Source of the DNA: Trichodelitschia bisporula | Taxonomy: Eukaryota; Ascomycota; Dothideomycetes; Phaeotrichales; Phaeotrichaceae | Reading direction: 5' to 3' | Assembly (NCBI GenBank): GCA_010356995.1 | Contig: ML996695.1 | Span: 877,061-941,060, forward strand | Length of the DNA stretch: 64,000 bases | Shown: piece after piece, positions 30,999-42,575 of the stretch | Numbering within the stretch: position 1 is the stretch's first letter | Layout: the number at the start of each line of letters is the position of its first letter | The notes under the pieces: model-generated | Told to the model about the DNA's origin: nothing | Database searches by the model: none | Seen by the model: the letters and a program-made list of their open reading frames with translations, nothing else | Made by a program: the position numbers and the translations under genes

Positions 30999-33116
30999 GG
31001 TTGTTTGGATTACTGTAGGAAGGTGCATGGCGTGGCGCTCGATGATGAGTGCTCTGTATCAGTATCAATAATATCCAGTCCGCGCATGTCTATCCGCGCG
31101 CTTCACTCCGCCATACTGCAGCTTCCGGTCACCTTGCCCATGTGCTCCTTGTATGACGTCCATCCACATCTACATGAGAATGGCATTGCACCCAAGCCTT
31201 ACGCCTTATAATGTGAAGATCATCTCCAAGCTATCTCCACAACACCTTGGCGAAATCGTAAATATCCTGGCAATCGAACGACTGTGGAGCAGTAAGACCG
31301 GGCATGAGCCGCATGATAGCCCATATTTTCCGATCCTTGCAGTTTCACCTCTCCGGGTGCCAGGTGATAGGAGATGCGGGCCAAAACCGAATTCTGGAAC
31401 AGATTGGGCACTGCCGGTCAGCTGCTGAGCCGGCTCCCGTGTTATACCCGGATAACTATGCTCGGAAGATGTCAAGCAGCAAGGTCCAGGAAACAGATAT
31501 TCGCCCGGACTCGAATGGTGTCCGTCGCCAATAAGCAACACTTCACTCAAGCTGCACAGTAAGCAATCACTTTCAAGATATGGAAGAGGGAAGTCTTTGA
31601 GGAATTTATCCCAGTCTACTGGAACGTCGAAGCCTCCGTGTACTCAAGTACGTGCAAAGGGTACAATGAGCGTCGGCCAGTATATCGATTCGCTTCCGGC
31701 TCCAACAGCGAGAACCGCTTGTTCAATACGAAGCATTATGCCGTAGCCCCGTGCCGGCATCGAGCAGGACCAAGCTCCGAGGTGTCGGTGAAGGGTCGTA
31801 CCTTTCCTAGGCCGGCGCTTCAATTAGCCGGCGCACTGATAACCCGCGTGAGGGACTAGTTTAGGTAAAGGCATCGCGGGCTTGGTTGTTGAGCTTGGTA
31901 CCGTATCGCGGTGAGCAAGCGTCAACTATCTCAGCGTTCGGTTGCTAGTGCGACGAGTCATTAGAGTAAGCATGGCACTACGGTATGGGGGCGTGGGGGA
32001 GAAATACGATAGGATCAATAAGCCGCTCAGCAGCGGGCCTAACCGTCGTGCAGCCGCTATCTGTCAATATTCTGCTTGAAAGCAAAGCTTAGGCCTTAGT
32101 ATGTGAAGTATCGAGATATCCGCCGTACTACTCCGGTGTGTTTTCATGGGATTAGGCACATGGGAGGTTCCTATCATTTTGCAGTGCATGCGATCCCCGG
32201 CGTTTCATGCGGTGCACTACATCTACCTGCAGTGTTATCAACGACACTGCTGCACTCACAGCCATCACCGCGACAAAGACTCGATGAAGAACCAAAGATA
32301 TTCTCTCATGAGAATCTCCGACGTGGAATATTTTGAGCCAGCCCCATGACGCCACAGACGCTAGACATGCGACGCTATTCCTGACGATATGGCGCTAGAC
32401 GCACTACGCTGTCTAGAATCGCTAGATTATCGTAGCCTCAAGCCACCAGCTCGCAAAACGTGGGTTCCCGCTTTCGAAGAACATTCGATGTTTGCGAAAC
32501 GGGTCGCCTTCTTCAGTTTCTTCGAGACCAGGCCTGCTTTTGCATGGATGCAGCGGCGTAGTATTCTGCCCAGTTCGTCTCCCTCTTCAGAAATACCATA
32601 CGAGTATGAGGTAACTCCGACTGCAGGCCCCTTCTCCGTACGAGTACTTACGGAGGTATTCCGTAGCCATACGCACTATCAAACAACGGCCTAGACTTCA
32701 CGTCCTCACCCATTCGTGTTAGCCACCCCAAAGTCCCAAGTCCTCAGCCAGCCAGTGAGAGACGAGTAATGAATGAGCTTTCCGAACAACCCCGAGCGCT
32801 CCGGCGAGCCACGAAGCTTCGGGATTCGGGAAGGTGGACCTCGAATCCATTACGATGAAGCTCCCCGCATTTTTTTTTATTCCTTGCCGCCGCATCCCTT
32901 TACCCCATCGTGGCCCCGGATTGCCGCTAGAAATTCACTTGCCGGAGGCCACGCCAGCATTGGGGCTCCAGTCATGGCGGTCGCTCCAAAGAGCCATCGT
33001 CAGGCGACTATGGGGAATAGATAAAACCCATCACCCTCCACCCTGCGCCCGCGACCCCTACTGTGTGTTCCAAAAACCCTTCTCGCCTGATCTGATATCA
33101 TTTCCGCCCCCCACCG
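30999..33116. other. Gene-poor 2.1 kb region
   Basis: Only short overlapping frames without protein signatures. Local word repeats occur: CTAGA four times at about 32361-32426, and GCCGGCGC twice at about 31812-31835. No transposon ends, coding remnant or RNA gene was recognised. The right end holds the promoter of the phenol-monooxygenase-like gene. Confidence 0.5.
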
Positions 33117-35738
33117 ATGCCGCAATTCTGGATCCTGGGCCTAACGCACCGCAAGCGTAAGCAGCGCGAGCGTGCCGAAAAGGCGGACCGTGAACGTGCC
33201 GCTACGGAGGCCGGGTCCAAGGCTTCGGACCGAGTGCCTGTTTCCGTGGACATAACCCCCTTCTCGCCTTCCGCGTACTCGGCGTCTGTGTACACGGAGT
33301 CCTCGTCGCAGGCGCCGAGTGGGCGACCCAGCACGCCAGCTTCCAACAGTGGTTATACAAATGGAAACCTCGGCAGTAGACATCATGATAATGGACACCA
33401 CGTCAATGGACACCATGCCAATAGGAATGCGAGCGGACTCCATATCACTACCAACGCGGGTCATACAGTGGTACATCATGCTGTCGGCACCGCAAAAGGT
33501 CCAAACAGCCCCATCAGCTCGGTTAGCATCAGTTCGCAGTCTGTGAACGGCACACCCACATCGCTCTTCACCGACGATATGAGCCCGGAGGCGCTAGCAC
33601 TGAATCCACTGGAGGACGTTACGCACGACGTGGTGGTGGTGGGCGCGGGGCCGTCGGGACTTCTTCTAGCGTGCGTGCGACCATCGCCGACCTTGATGAT
33701 GGCGCGCGAAACAGGTTGGCTGATTGCGCGGGTGATAGGGCAAATCTCGTGCGCTTTGGCGTGCGCGTCGAAGTGGTGGATAACAGGTCGGCGCGGACGA
33801 ATACTGGGCGTGCCGACGGCCTACAGCCGAAGACGATTGAGACTCTCAAGCAGATGAGACTTGCCGACCGCTTGCTACTCAAAGGGGTCAAGGTATTTGA
33901 CATCCACTTCTGGGTGCGTTCGTTCGTGAGAATCTGATAGCGCAGCTAATATGCAACAGCGCTCCGGAAAAACGGGCAAGATTGAGCGCGTTGCCCGCCA
34001 ACCCTACTACTCGCCGGAGCTGGATATGCGCGACCCGTACCTACTGCTCGCACATCAAGGATTTGTAGAGGATTTGTTCCTCAAGGACATGCAGGAACGA
34101 GGGTTGGAGGTCCACCGGAACCTGAGCTTCGTCGACTACACCCACGACTCTGGCGAGTCGCCAATCCACGTGCTGCTCAAGAGCGAAACCCGCCCCGTCC
34201 GCCTGACGACGCGGTACCTGGTCGGCTGCGACGGTGTGCATTCGGGCGTGCGCACGGCCATGGGTGCGCGGCCCGTCGGGTCGTCGTACGATGCCGTATG
34301 GGGCGTGCTTGATGGCTTGCTGGAGACGACGTTTCCGGATTTGTATAGCATGGTCATTATCAACCATGCGGAGAACGGGTCGGCGCTGCTGTTTCCGCGT
34401 GAGAAGGGGATGACGCGCCTGTACGTCGAGTTGAAGCGTGAGCTGCGCAATGGACCGTCGAAGAAGGAGTTTTCGCGCGAAATGGTCATGGCGCGGGCGG
34501 CGGAGATTTTCGAGGTGCGCTAGTCTTTGAGTGGAGACTGAGGTTGAAGCTGATGCATATAGCCGTACTCGATCCGGTGGAAACATGTTGGTACGTACGT
34601 CCTTCTCTTCCGGGAGGCTCGGCTGACGAAACAGAATGGTTCGGGCTCTACCAAGTTGGCCAAAAGATTGCCAGCGCCTTCCAAGACACGAATGCGAAAG
34701 TCTTCATAGCGGGCGACGTAGGTGCCCTCACTCCATATGTCCAACCTCTAACCCGACAGGCCTGCCACTCCCAATCGCCCAAGGCCTCGCAAGGCATGAA
34801 CCACTCCATGCACGACAGCTGGAACCTCGCCTGGAAGCTGAACCTCGCAGTGCGGGGGCTAGCTAAGCCCGCTCTGCTTGCGAGCTACGACCTCGAGCGC
34901 CGCCAAGTCGCCGACCGCCTCATCACCTTTGACTTCGAGCACGCGAGCACCTTCGTCGCAGGCGACATGCAGGCGCTCAGCGCCAACTTCCGCAAGAACA
35001 TCAAGTTCATCTCCGGCTACGGTGCAGAGTACGCACCCAACGCGCTTTGTGTACCGCAGACGCAGGGCGAGGTGCGTGGGCTTCTGCGAGCGGGAGAGTT
35101 GCCGGTTCCCGCCCGGGTACTGCGCGCGTTTGACCGGAACCCGGTGGACTTGCAGCTAGATATTCCCGTACTAGGTAATAAGCCTCCTTCCAGCCGAAAA
35201 GAGGCGGATAGCTAACAGCGCAGGCCAATTCCGCATCTTCGTCTTCGCCCCCTCCCCCATCACCCCACGCCCCTTCCTCCAAGCCCTCAGCTCACACATG
35301 CTCTCCTTCAACAGCCCAATGGGCAAACTCACCTGCGCCGCCAACGCATCCTACACCACACTGCCTCCGCTCGCCGCCCCGTCGGACGAATTCATCCGCC
35401 CGGAGCGGTACACCACGATCAGTGGGCTATTTACCTTTGCACTGGTTATTCCGCCGCAGGGCGAGGAGTTCGATGTCAAGGATTTACCGGCTGCGTGGCG
35501 TGACTCTGCGTTTACGGTTTACTTTGATGACGAGGCGGGTAGTGCGGCGGAGAAGTGGCTGGGTGGCGTGGAGAAGGGGGAGGTTGCGGTTGTGGTGTTG
35601 AGACCGGATGGATATGTGGGTACGGTGGGGAGGTTTGATTCGAGGGGATGTGGGATTATGGAGGGAAAGAAGGCGGGCGAGTGGCTGGATGAGTATTTTG
35701 ATGGCGAGTTGGCTTTTGTGGTTCAAGATAGCTGCTGA
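33117..35738 (+). CDS. Phenol 2-monooxygenase-like FAD monooxygenase with long N-terminal extension
   Basis: Seven exons: 33117-33670, 33739-33913, 33960-34514, 34563-34590 (28 nt), 34635-34717, 34760-35174 and 35224-35738, giving 774 residues. The family hydroxylates phenolic rings with NADPH and O2. Markers: DVVVVGAGPSGLLLAANLVRFG (Rossmann FAD site, joined across intron 1), the LVGCDGVHSGVR (DG) motif, VEWFGLYQVGQ, and FIAGDACHSQSPKASQGMN (GD motif joined across a 42-nt intron). A thioredoxin-like C-terminal domain starts near GQFRIFVFAP. The first ~154 residues, rich in Ser, His and Asn with a Lys/Arg head, are not part of the family. Starting at the in-frame ATG at 33579 (MSPEALALNPLEDV) would give about 620 residues, the usual size. 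Substrate not readable; 3-hydroxybenzoate-type hydroxylases are close alternatives. Confidence 0.9.
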
Positions 35739-36491
35739 CGAATGTAGGCTTCTTGACTGCCGGATACTGACCGGCGGCGAAGTCTTGATGGCCCCTCACC
35801 GATCGGTGGCACTGGGGCGAGGCACTAATTTAAAGGCAGGATGAAGGCTTGCAGTCGCTCATGAGAGAAAAAGGCATCGAACGTTGTCTTCCTTTCGGGC
35901 TGAGTCAGAGCTTGGTAATCATGAGCTGGTGGCTACACCAGCACCAAGATATCCGGCTCCGGTGGGAGACGCCGAAGCTGCTCAGGTCGGCTTTTGCAGC
36001 TATTTTGTCACCAGGTTTGATGCAATCTGTGACCGAAAGGTTGGAAGTAGGTACGGGTTTTGGTGTTTACCATCTTGGAGTTCGCTCTGCACCGGTGGAC
36101 ATAAATTATCACCTGTCAGTATGTTTGTCAGTAGAGGAAGAGTCGGAGAGTCAAAGATACACAGCAATAGTACACCGATATCGCAACTCAGTCTCTCTTC
36201 ATTCACAGACGGCATTTGATATGGCCCTAAGGAAGGAGCATCCTCATGTCACGAGGTACATATCAGCATCAGAAGGAGCATCTTTATTCTTGAAGAAAGG
36301 GACAGGACGACTATGGCAAGCGCGCAGAAGGATACTTGACACGGCATTTCATACGTCATAGGACGGCTCCCGCCGCTCCCTCCCCATTCTCTTCTCTTTG
36401 TCTTTTGATCAGATTTTACTTTCAATTTGTACTTGTTGCTACGCCCGCTGAGGCTATGCCCCATCATTATTGACAATCTCTAGTAACCCAT
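35739..36491. other. Convergent spacer
   Basis: 753 bp between the stops of the monooxygenase and the deacetylase-family gene. A 170-codon plus-strand frame (35849-36361) covers much of it but shows no domain, signal or biased composition. Confidence 0.5.
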
Positions 36492-37558
36492 CTACGCAAT
36501 AGGTGGCAGACCCGCGGCCAGCGTATCCGACTTCAACCGCTCCAACGCCTCCTCCTTACTCGCAGGCATCAGCGCGCCTTCGGGCGGGCTATTCTTCCTC
36601 TTGAAGTCATCCGACATCTCCGCATACGTGACCCACTCCACACCCTCATGCGAATTGATATACTCAATCAATCTGCGTCCGTCAGCTCGCTCAACCGCTC
36701 CCCGCACATAGCAACTCACCGTTCATGCATGAGGATAACATGCGGCCTCCCGGACACATCGGGATGAATCGTAATCGGAAAAATAAACTCATCATACTCA
36801 CGGTAAAAATAGTCAAAATGATCGCGCCACAAATCCTCAACATCCCTCGGGTTAACCCAGCCATGGCTATTCGGCGCCTTCTTGATAAACATCATCGGCG
36901 GCAAATCGTCCAAATACCAATTCGCCGGGATCTCGACCAAGCCCGTCTCCTTCCCCGTCTTCAGCGGCTTCATCCACTCCTTCGCATCCTTTCCATAATC
37001 AATCTTCGTCCAGCTATCCCCAACGCGGGCCCAGTACGCCTCGCAATCGTGATGACTGAACGAGTGATCATACTCCACCCCATACTGCAGCAGGAGCTCG
37101 GCGCCCTCAGAACTGGTCTCCCACCACGGCGCCACGCTCCCACGGGGTGGCACACCGCCGCAAAACTCCGTCAGCAGCGCAACCGTCTTGGCCAGCACTG
37201 CACGCTGCTGCTCACTGCTCATGTCCACGGGGTTCTCGTGCGAGTACCCGTGGAGGCCGATCTCGTGCCCTGCGTCGCGCACGGCTGCCATGTCAGCCGG
37301 GAAAGTCTCGAGGCTGTGCCCGGGGATGAACCAGGTCGTGCGCATGTTGTACTTCTTGAAGAGCTTGAGGAGGCGCTGCGTGCCGACTGTACCAGCAAAA
37401 TAACCTGAAGAAGTAAGAATAACGCAAAGCAGACTGGAGAGGGGGAGCAAACCGCGGCTAATGTCGCTCGGTGAGTCTTCACCCCCGTAACTGCCGAGCC
37501 AGCCGGCGACGGCGTCGACGTCGACGCCGTAGCCGCAGAGGACGCGCTTTTTGCCCAT
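36492..37558 (-). CDS. Polysaccharide deacetylase-family (PuuE/PgdA-type) hydrolase
   Basis: Exons 37558-37453, 37404-36720 and 36672-36492 (introns 48 and 47 nt) give 323 residues. No signal peptide, so cytosolic. The NodB-fold family removes acyl groups or opens cyclic amides. This subfamily (beginning [25 protein letters not shown]) groups with bacterial PgdA/HP0310 and PuuE-like allantoinase or cyclic-imide hydrolases rather than with secreted chitin deacetylases. Motifs: VDVD (metal and base Asp), [13 protein letters not shown] (metal His pair), [26 protein letters not shown], and the C-terminal [21 protein letters not shown] joined across intron 2. Intron 1 (donor GTTTGC) is a stop-free multiple of three, so an unspliced reading also looks open; removing it restores [17 protein letters not shown] word lies at 37685-37690. 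Substrate unknown. Confidence 0.9.
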
Positions 37559-38696
37559 TGCGGGGTTGAGAATGGGCTCTGAGGGGAGTGAAGGGTGTGA
37601 GGCTAGCTATGGGACTGACGGCGAGCAATTGGGCTCGCAGGACGGTGATGACGTGAGGGTCACAGCTGTGTCCTGTCGGCCGTCTATATACCCCTTCACC
37701 TCGCTTCCAGCGGCGTACCCCGCGTATCTGCTACCGCGTCACTATCATCGCGTCCATGCCGCCGTGCCGCCTATCGTGATCTAAGCGGCATTGGGATCTG
37801 TGATTGGCGGGGTACGGCGGGAACGGGAATTACTGCGTAGTAAAGAGTTACCTTATCAAGTTGAAAGACCGATGGGGTATCTGATTCCGCTGGCCGCTGC
37901 ACTACCCCGCGGCTGGCTGGATGGTGGTCGTCGCGATGCCAAGGTCTGACATCATGTGCGGGGTTGGCGAGGCTTATCGGCGGGGTGGGGTTGGTATGGG
38001 GAAGGGGAGGAAAGGAATGATGTGCCCGGTTCTTACGTTTTGATAGGCGTTCTTTGGTAGAGGTTTGGCTCTGGACGAGGCCATTGCTGGGGCTGGTGGT
38101 CGATGTAAAAACTGGGAATGTGAGGTTCGAATATGATTGCCTGATTGGGATGTGAGGCTGCTCGGATCGTCCCAAAATGGCAACCATGCCACTAAAGCTG
38201 TATTGAGTGTGCAAATCGTCGTGGCAACAATGGAGGAGATGGGCCTCCCTTACCAGCAGTACACGGCCCGAGATGGAGCAGGAGCTAATGGAGACACGAG
38301 GCAGGAGCTAATGGAGCCATAAGGCAGGAGCATTGCAGGACATTTGCCACATGGTGTATTTAGTCTTGAGCATCTCTCTCCTCTCCCCTCTCCTTCGTCT
38401 TCTATCGCCTCTCGCTTCACACCGCAGGTATTGCGCGTGTCAAGCCTTTTCTTCCGTAACTAGTTCTAACACCCCTTTTCACCTGCACCCTGATCAAAGA
38501 GGCTCTCACATCCCCTGTCCATGGCATGAATCCCTTCCCTGTAAGTCCATGAAAGTCGGCCCAGCGACACGGCGTGTACTCGGGGGGGAAATACCGCACG
38601 GCTGACCCGCCACTCATACCCCGCACGCATAAATCGCTCAAACGAGCCAAACCGTAAATCGCATAAATGGTATCCTACACGCTCCCAGACCCGATA
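37559..38696. other. Spacer between deacetylase-family gene and permease
   Basis: About 1.1 kb holding the deacetylase promoter and the permease 3' end. It includes a 23-bp tandem repeat (listed separately). Short frames here look random. Confidence 0.55.
38278..38339. repeat. 23-bp tandem repeat, about 2.7 copies
   Basis: Units at 38278-38300 and 38301-38323 begin GCAGGAGCTAATGGAG and differ only in the last bases (ACACGAG, CCATAAG). A third partial copy runs to 38339. Non-coding, between two minus-strand genes. Confidence 0.85.
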
Positions 38697-40518
38697 TCAA
38701 ACCATCTTCGCCTCATCCGCCAACTTCCCGACGCCAACGCCTTCTGAGCTCGCCCCATCGCCCCCCTTGCCGTCAATCAAGTTCCCCTCAGCACCCAGCA
38801 TCAAATGATCGACGTTGACCTTCGGGCCCTTGAACCACTTCCGCGCGGACACGAACCACCAGACGGTAATGATGAACATGGGGCCGCCGTAAACGAGAAT
38901 GGTCCAGTTCATATCGGGGGGCCTGGGAACGCGTTAGCAAAACACTCCATCAGAGGGGGGAAAAGGGGAACACATACGTCAAATCTGCACCCTTAACGCT
39001 CGGAAAATTTAAGATCGGAATCATGAGGCACACGAACGCAATGCCAACACATCCAATCGGTATACTGAAGCGGCCCAGATTCCACGGTCCAGGCCTGAAG
39101 CGATTGCCCACGAAAAACACGCGGATGAAGACGGGCGTGATGAACGCGACTTCGGCGGCAATGGCACCGACGCTAAACAGCGCACCAATCGACACACTAC
39201 CGCCGAAAATCAGCAGCAGCATCAGAATCCCGATAACGACGTTAAACCACACCGCATTAACCGGCGTCCTGGTGCGCGTGTTCACATGTGACCAGTAGCG
39301 ACTAAGCGGAAAACACCCGTCGCGGGCATACGCAAACGTCACACGCGACGCGGCGATCATGCACCCCTGGCCCATGAAGAACCCCGCAATAATGGTGAGG
39401 CTCAAGACCGCCATTACGATTTTCTGTGGCAGGCATTGCATCAGGTACGCAGCAAAGGGCTGTCCGAGATCCGAGTCGATGGCGCCGGGGATGTCGACGA
39501 CCGTATATGCAACGACGAGCTGCAGGAACCAGCCGAAGATGCCGCCCAGCGTGCTGGTCATGACAATGGCGCGCGGCGCGGCGACGTTCGCGTTGCTGCA
39601 TTCCTCGGCGAGATGGAAGGGCGCGTCGTACCCGGACATGGTCCACAGGACGGCGACGAAGGAGAGCAGCACAGCGATGCCGTCGGGCCAGTCCGTGGTA
39701 TTGCCGATTGTGCCCCAGACTTCGCTGCTGGGAGTGAATTTGGACAGACCGCGGGACTCGCGGTCCGTACCGGCGGGAATGAGGATGAGGACGATGATGA
39801 GGGCGATGAAGTTGAACGTCGAGCCGAAGGAGTTGGTCTTCGCAAGCCAGCCTGTCGGCATGGACGACATGACGCCGTGGATAAGCATCAGTAGCACGGT
39901 GAGCAGAAACACATGCCAGTCCTGCGGGATGTAGCTCGGGTGGCTAATAGATGCGGCGGCGAGCAGCATGGCCGACGTGCCGTAGTTCACCGACGGTGCG
40001 CCCGTGATTTGCACCAGCCAGTTCGACCAACCCGTAATCCAGGCCGCGAAGGGGCCGTACCCGGGCGGTGCCAGCACGGCGGCTGCGTAGTACAGCCCGC
40101 CGCTCGTGGGCATAGAGGAGCACAGCTCGGCCATGCTCATGGCGACACACTGAACGCCGACCATGGCCACAATCCAGCCCCAGGTCATCCCTAACCTATC
40201 GTCAGTCACCAATTCAATTGCAGCTCGGGGATACGTACCTCCCGTCCCCGCATACCCCATGCCATAATACAGCGTGCTGGCGAATGACGGCAGCAAGCCG
40301 AGCACAGCGAAACTGACGCAAAACGTAGTGAACAGGCTGAACTCGCGCTTGAACTCCGGCTTGTAACCCAGCGCCGCGAGAACCTCCCCATCCTGATCAA
40401 ATTCATAATCCGGGTCGAACGAGGCGTCGGGTGGCAGCACCGACGTGACGGGCTCCTCTGCGACACTCTTCTTGCGGCGCGCAGCCGCGCTCGTGACGCT
40501 GATATTGCGCTCCGACAT
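38697..40518 (-). CDS. APC-family amino acid / GABA-type permease
   Basis: Exons 40518-40239, 40190-38978 and 38922-38697 (introns 48 and 55 nt) give 572 residues. The frame opens six bases further up with TTG; the first ATG gives MSERNISVTSAAARRKKS. About 12 membrane segments are expected. The conserved N-terminal block YKPEFKREFSLFTTFCVSFAVLG, then YYGMGYAGTGGMTWGWIV (joined across intron 1), FAAWITGWSNWLVQITG and the DAPFHLAEECSNANVAAPRAI loop place it with fungal GABA/amino-acid/choline-type permeases of the plasma or vacuolar membrane. The tail ARKWFKGPKVNVDHLM follows intron 2. Intron 1 is stop-free and a multiple of three, so it can be misread as coding. It lies in tandem with the deacetylase-family gene; a shared nitrogenous substrate is a reasonable but untested idea. 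Confidence 0.92.
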
Positions 40519-42575
40519 GATCAATCGCGCACGGGGATGCGCAAGGACTCGACGGCTCCGATGGCAATGAAGAAGGCGATAAAAACAGCTGCGCTCAAGC
40601 TGACAACCCGTCCCGCAGGCGCAGCGCGGCCTCGCAGACTTAAGAAGGATTGCGCGCCCATCATCCGCTCCACTGGATCAGCGAGTCCGCACACATTACG
40701 GCGCGAGCGGGGGGTCAGGATGCTGGGCCTCAGGGGCGGCTATCATAGGTTCGGCGGCGGGTAGTGTGGCGGATGTGCTGCTGCTCCGTCCCACGCGCGA
40801 TAAGGCGCATGTTCCCCGCGTCTGAGCTACCTTGCTTGCGGCACACACGCCGCTACCGCACCCTGGACGGCTGGCGCCCATGGCCGGAAGTTATGATTTA
40901 AGAGCTTGTAACCGGCCATCATTTGCTGTTCCTGGGTACTACGGTAGGTTTGGTGTGGTAGACGTGCGGGGTCCAATGCGGGGCCTTGGTGTTTGTGTTT
41001 GGTGGGAATAGGGATGAGGTTGGAGCGAAGCCTGGTATCTGGTAGGCGCGTTGAAGCTGGGGAGATAGAGATACGGTAGTGCGGAGACACCCCCGGTCAG
41101 AACACCCAACCTCCAAGTTCCTGATCGCCGCCGAGGACTCGAAGCAGCAGGATACCATACGGGTGCTGGCAGGAGAGTGGACATGATGAAGCTTCATTGC
41201 AATGCACATACCTCCAATTCGCCTTCCTCCGCTCATCCACAACCACTCATCCTCGTCCTCGGTCGACGTCGTCGAAATCAAGCTCCGATAACCATTTCCG
41301 CGCCCCACCTCCGCACCAAAAAGCAAAAAGCGAGCCGCCCCGATAAGGCGGGGTACCCTCCCTACTCCCACCCTCGATAACCCGTGCGCCCAAACAAACT
41401 CCTCCAAAAAGCCTCCGAAGCAAAAAACGGCCTTCGGCGAGCGGCCCGTCATCCATGCGGCACAAATGCAACTGTTCAGTATCACGTCTGTGCAAAAGAG
41501 CCCGTCAGCATCCCAAGATGCGCCACACGCCCTGCCACATTCTGCTGTACCTGCCGAACGCAGCCTGGCGCCTTCCCATCCCACCACCTCCACCATCCGG
41601 GAACACGGCCTCACTCCCACCCATCTTCCGTATGCTCGGCAGGATAAGCCCTTCTCGGGATTACCGGAAAAAGGCCGGGATCGCGCGCACCAGAAGATCT
41701 TATTCCAACCTCGCGGCCCACCCACCCGGCGGATATTATGCCCATTGGGGAAGGGCCATACGAGAGCGCGATCTGCCCCTCCCCGCTTCGGCCCTTCTTC
41801 GCTCACGCTTCACAGTACCGTACTGCGTAGATACAACACCGCGGCGCTCGGCATGTGCTCCAAGCTGCTGCTTTTCATTACTACAGATAAGCTCCTCTCG
41901 CCTCATTGCCGACGAAGGCAGCATCTCACTCTCGCTCGCAAGATGGAAGAGTGAAATAAGCACCAAGCCACGCTTCGCGTTCCCTTTTTTGACATCTCCA
42001 CCAAGACCACTACGGAGAGAGAGAAAAGCGCACAACGAGTGGATGAGAGGATACAAGAGAGAGATGAACGTGCTCCGATAACGCCGACAAGGTTAACGAC
42101 GCTCAAAGAAATAAAAAAAAGGGGTTATCATCGTCTGACACAAAACGCTGCCCACAGAGCCCTCCTCTCGAATGCTCTACGTAAGGGGAAAATAAAGAAG
42201 AAAGAGGTTAAACAGAAGACAGGCAGACCCTCGCACTTAAGGGCCATACTTGTTCCCAAAGCTGATTACGAACCCGCTCAAACACCCGATAATATCCCCA
42301 CCTTCCTTGCCCTTTCCCTTTGCCCACCGCCCCCCATTCCTCCCAGCTGTTTTTCCAACTCGAAGTAAAAACGTTGGCACGACGCAAATGACAACCAGGT
42401 ATCCTGCCTACACCATCGCAAGATCCGTTCAAACGACAAAAGCTGTGCGCAAAGCCGGCCGCAGCCAACCCACGTCCCCACACCGTAGCCCTATAGCGCC
42501 CATGCGTGCGCAATCCCTAATCCACCAACAACCAAGCGACACGAGAGCCAGAGACGAAACGACCCAGCCACGTCT
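40519..42575. other. Gene-poor 2 kb region
   Basis: Holds the permease promoter at the left and the LIM-RhoGAP 3' region at the right. Large minus-strand frames (such as 40919-41806) have scrambled composition and no domains. A short A-run lies at about 42111-42121. No RNA gene or repeat recognised. Confidence 0.5.

Noticed and set aside
30999-33116. Decayed transposon
   Set aside because: Considered because the region is gene-poor with recurring CTAGA words, but no terminal repeats, target-site duplication or coding remnant could be found by eye.
35849-36361. 170-codon plus-strand frame between convergent genes
   Set aside because: No recognisable protein features; likely 3' UTR sequence.
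40919-41806. 295-codon minus-strand frame
   Set aside because: No domain, no sensible composition, overlaps other open frames, and lies in a C/T-rich leader or promoter region.
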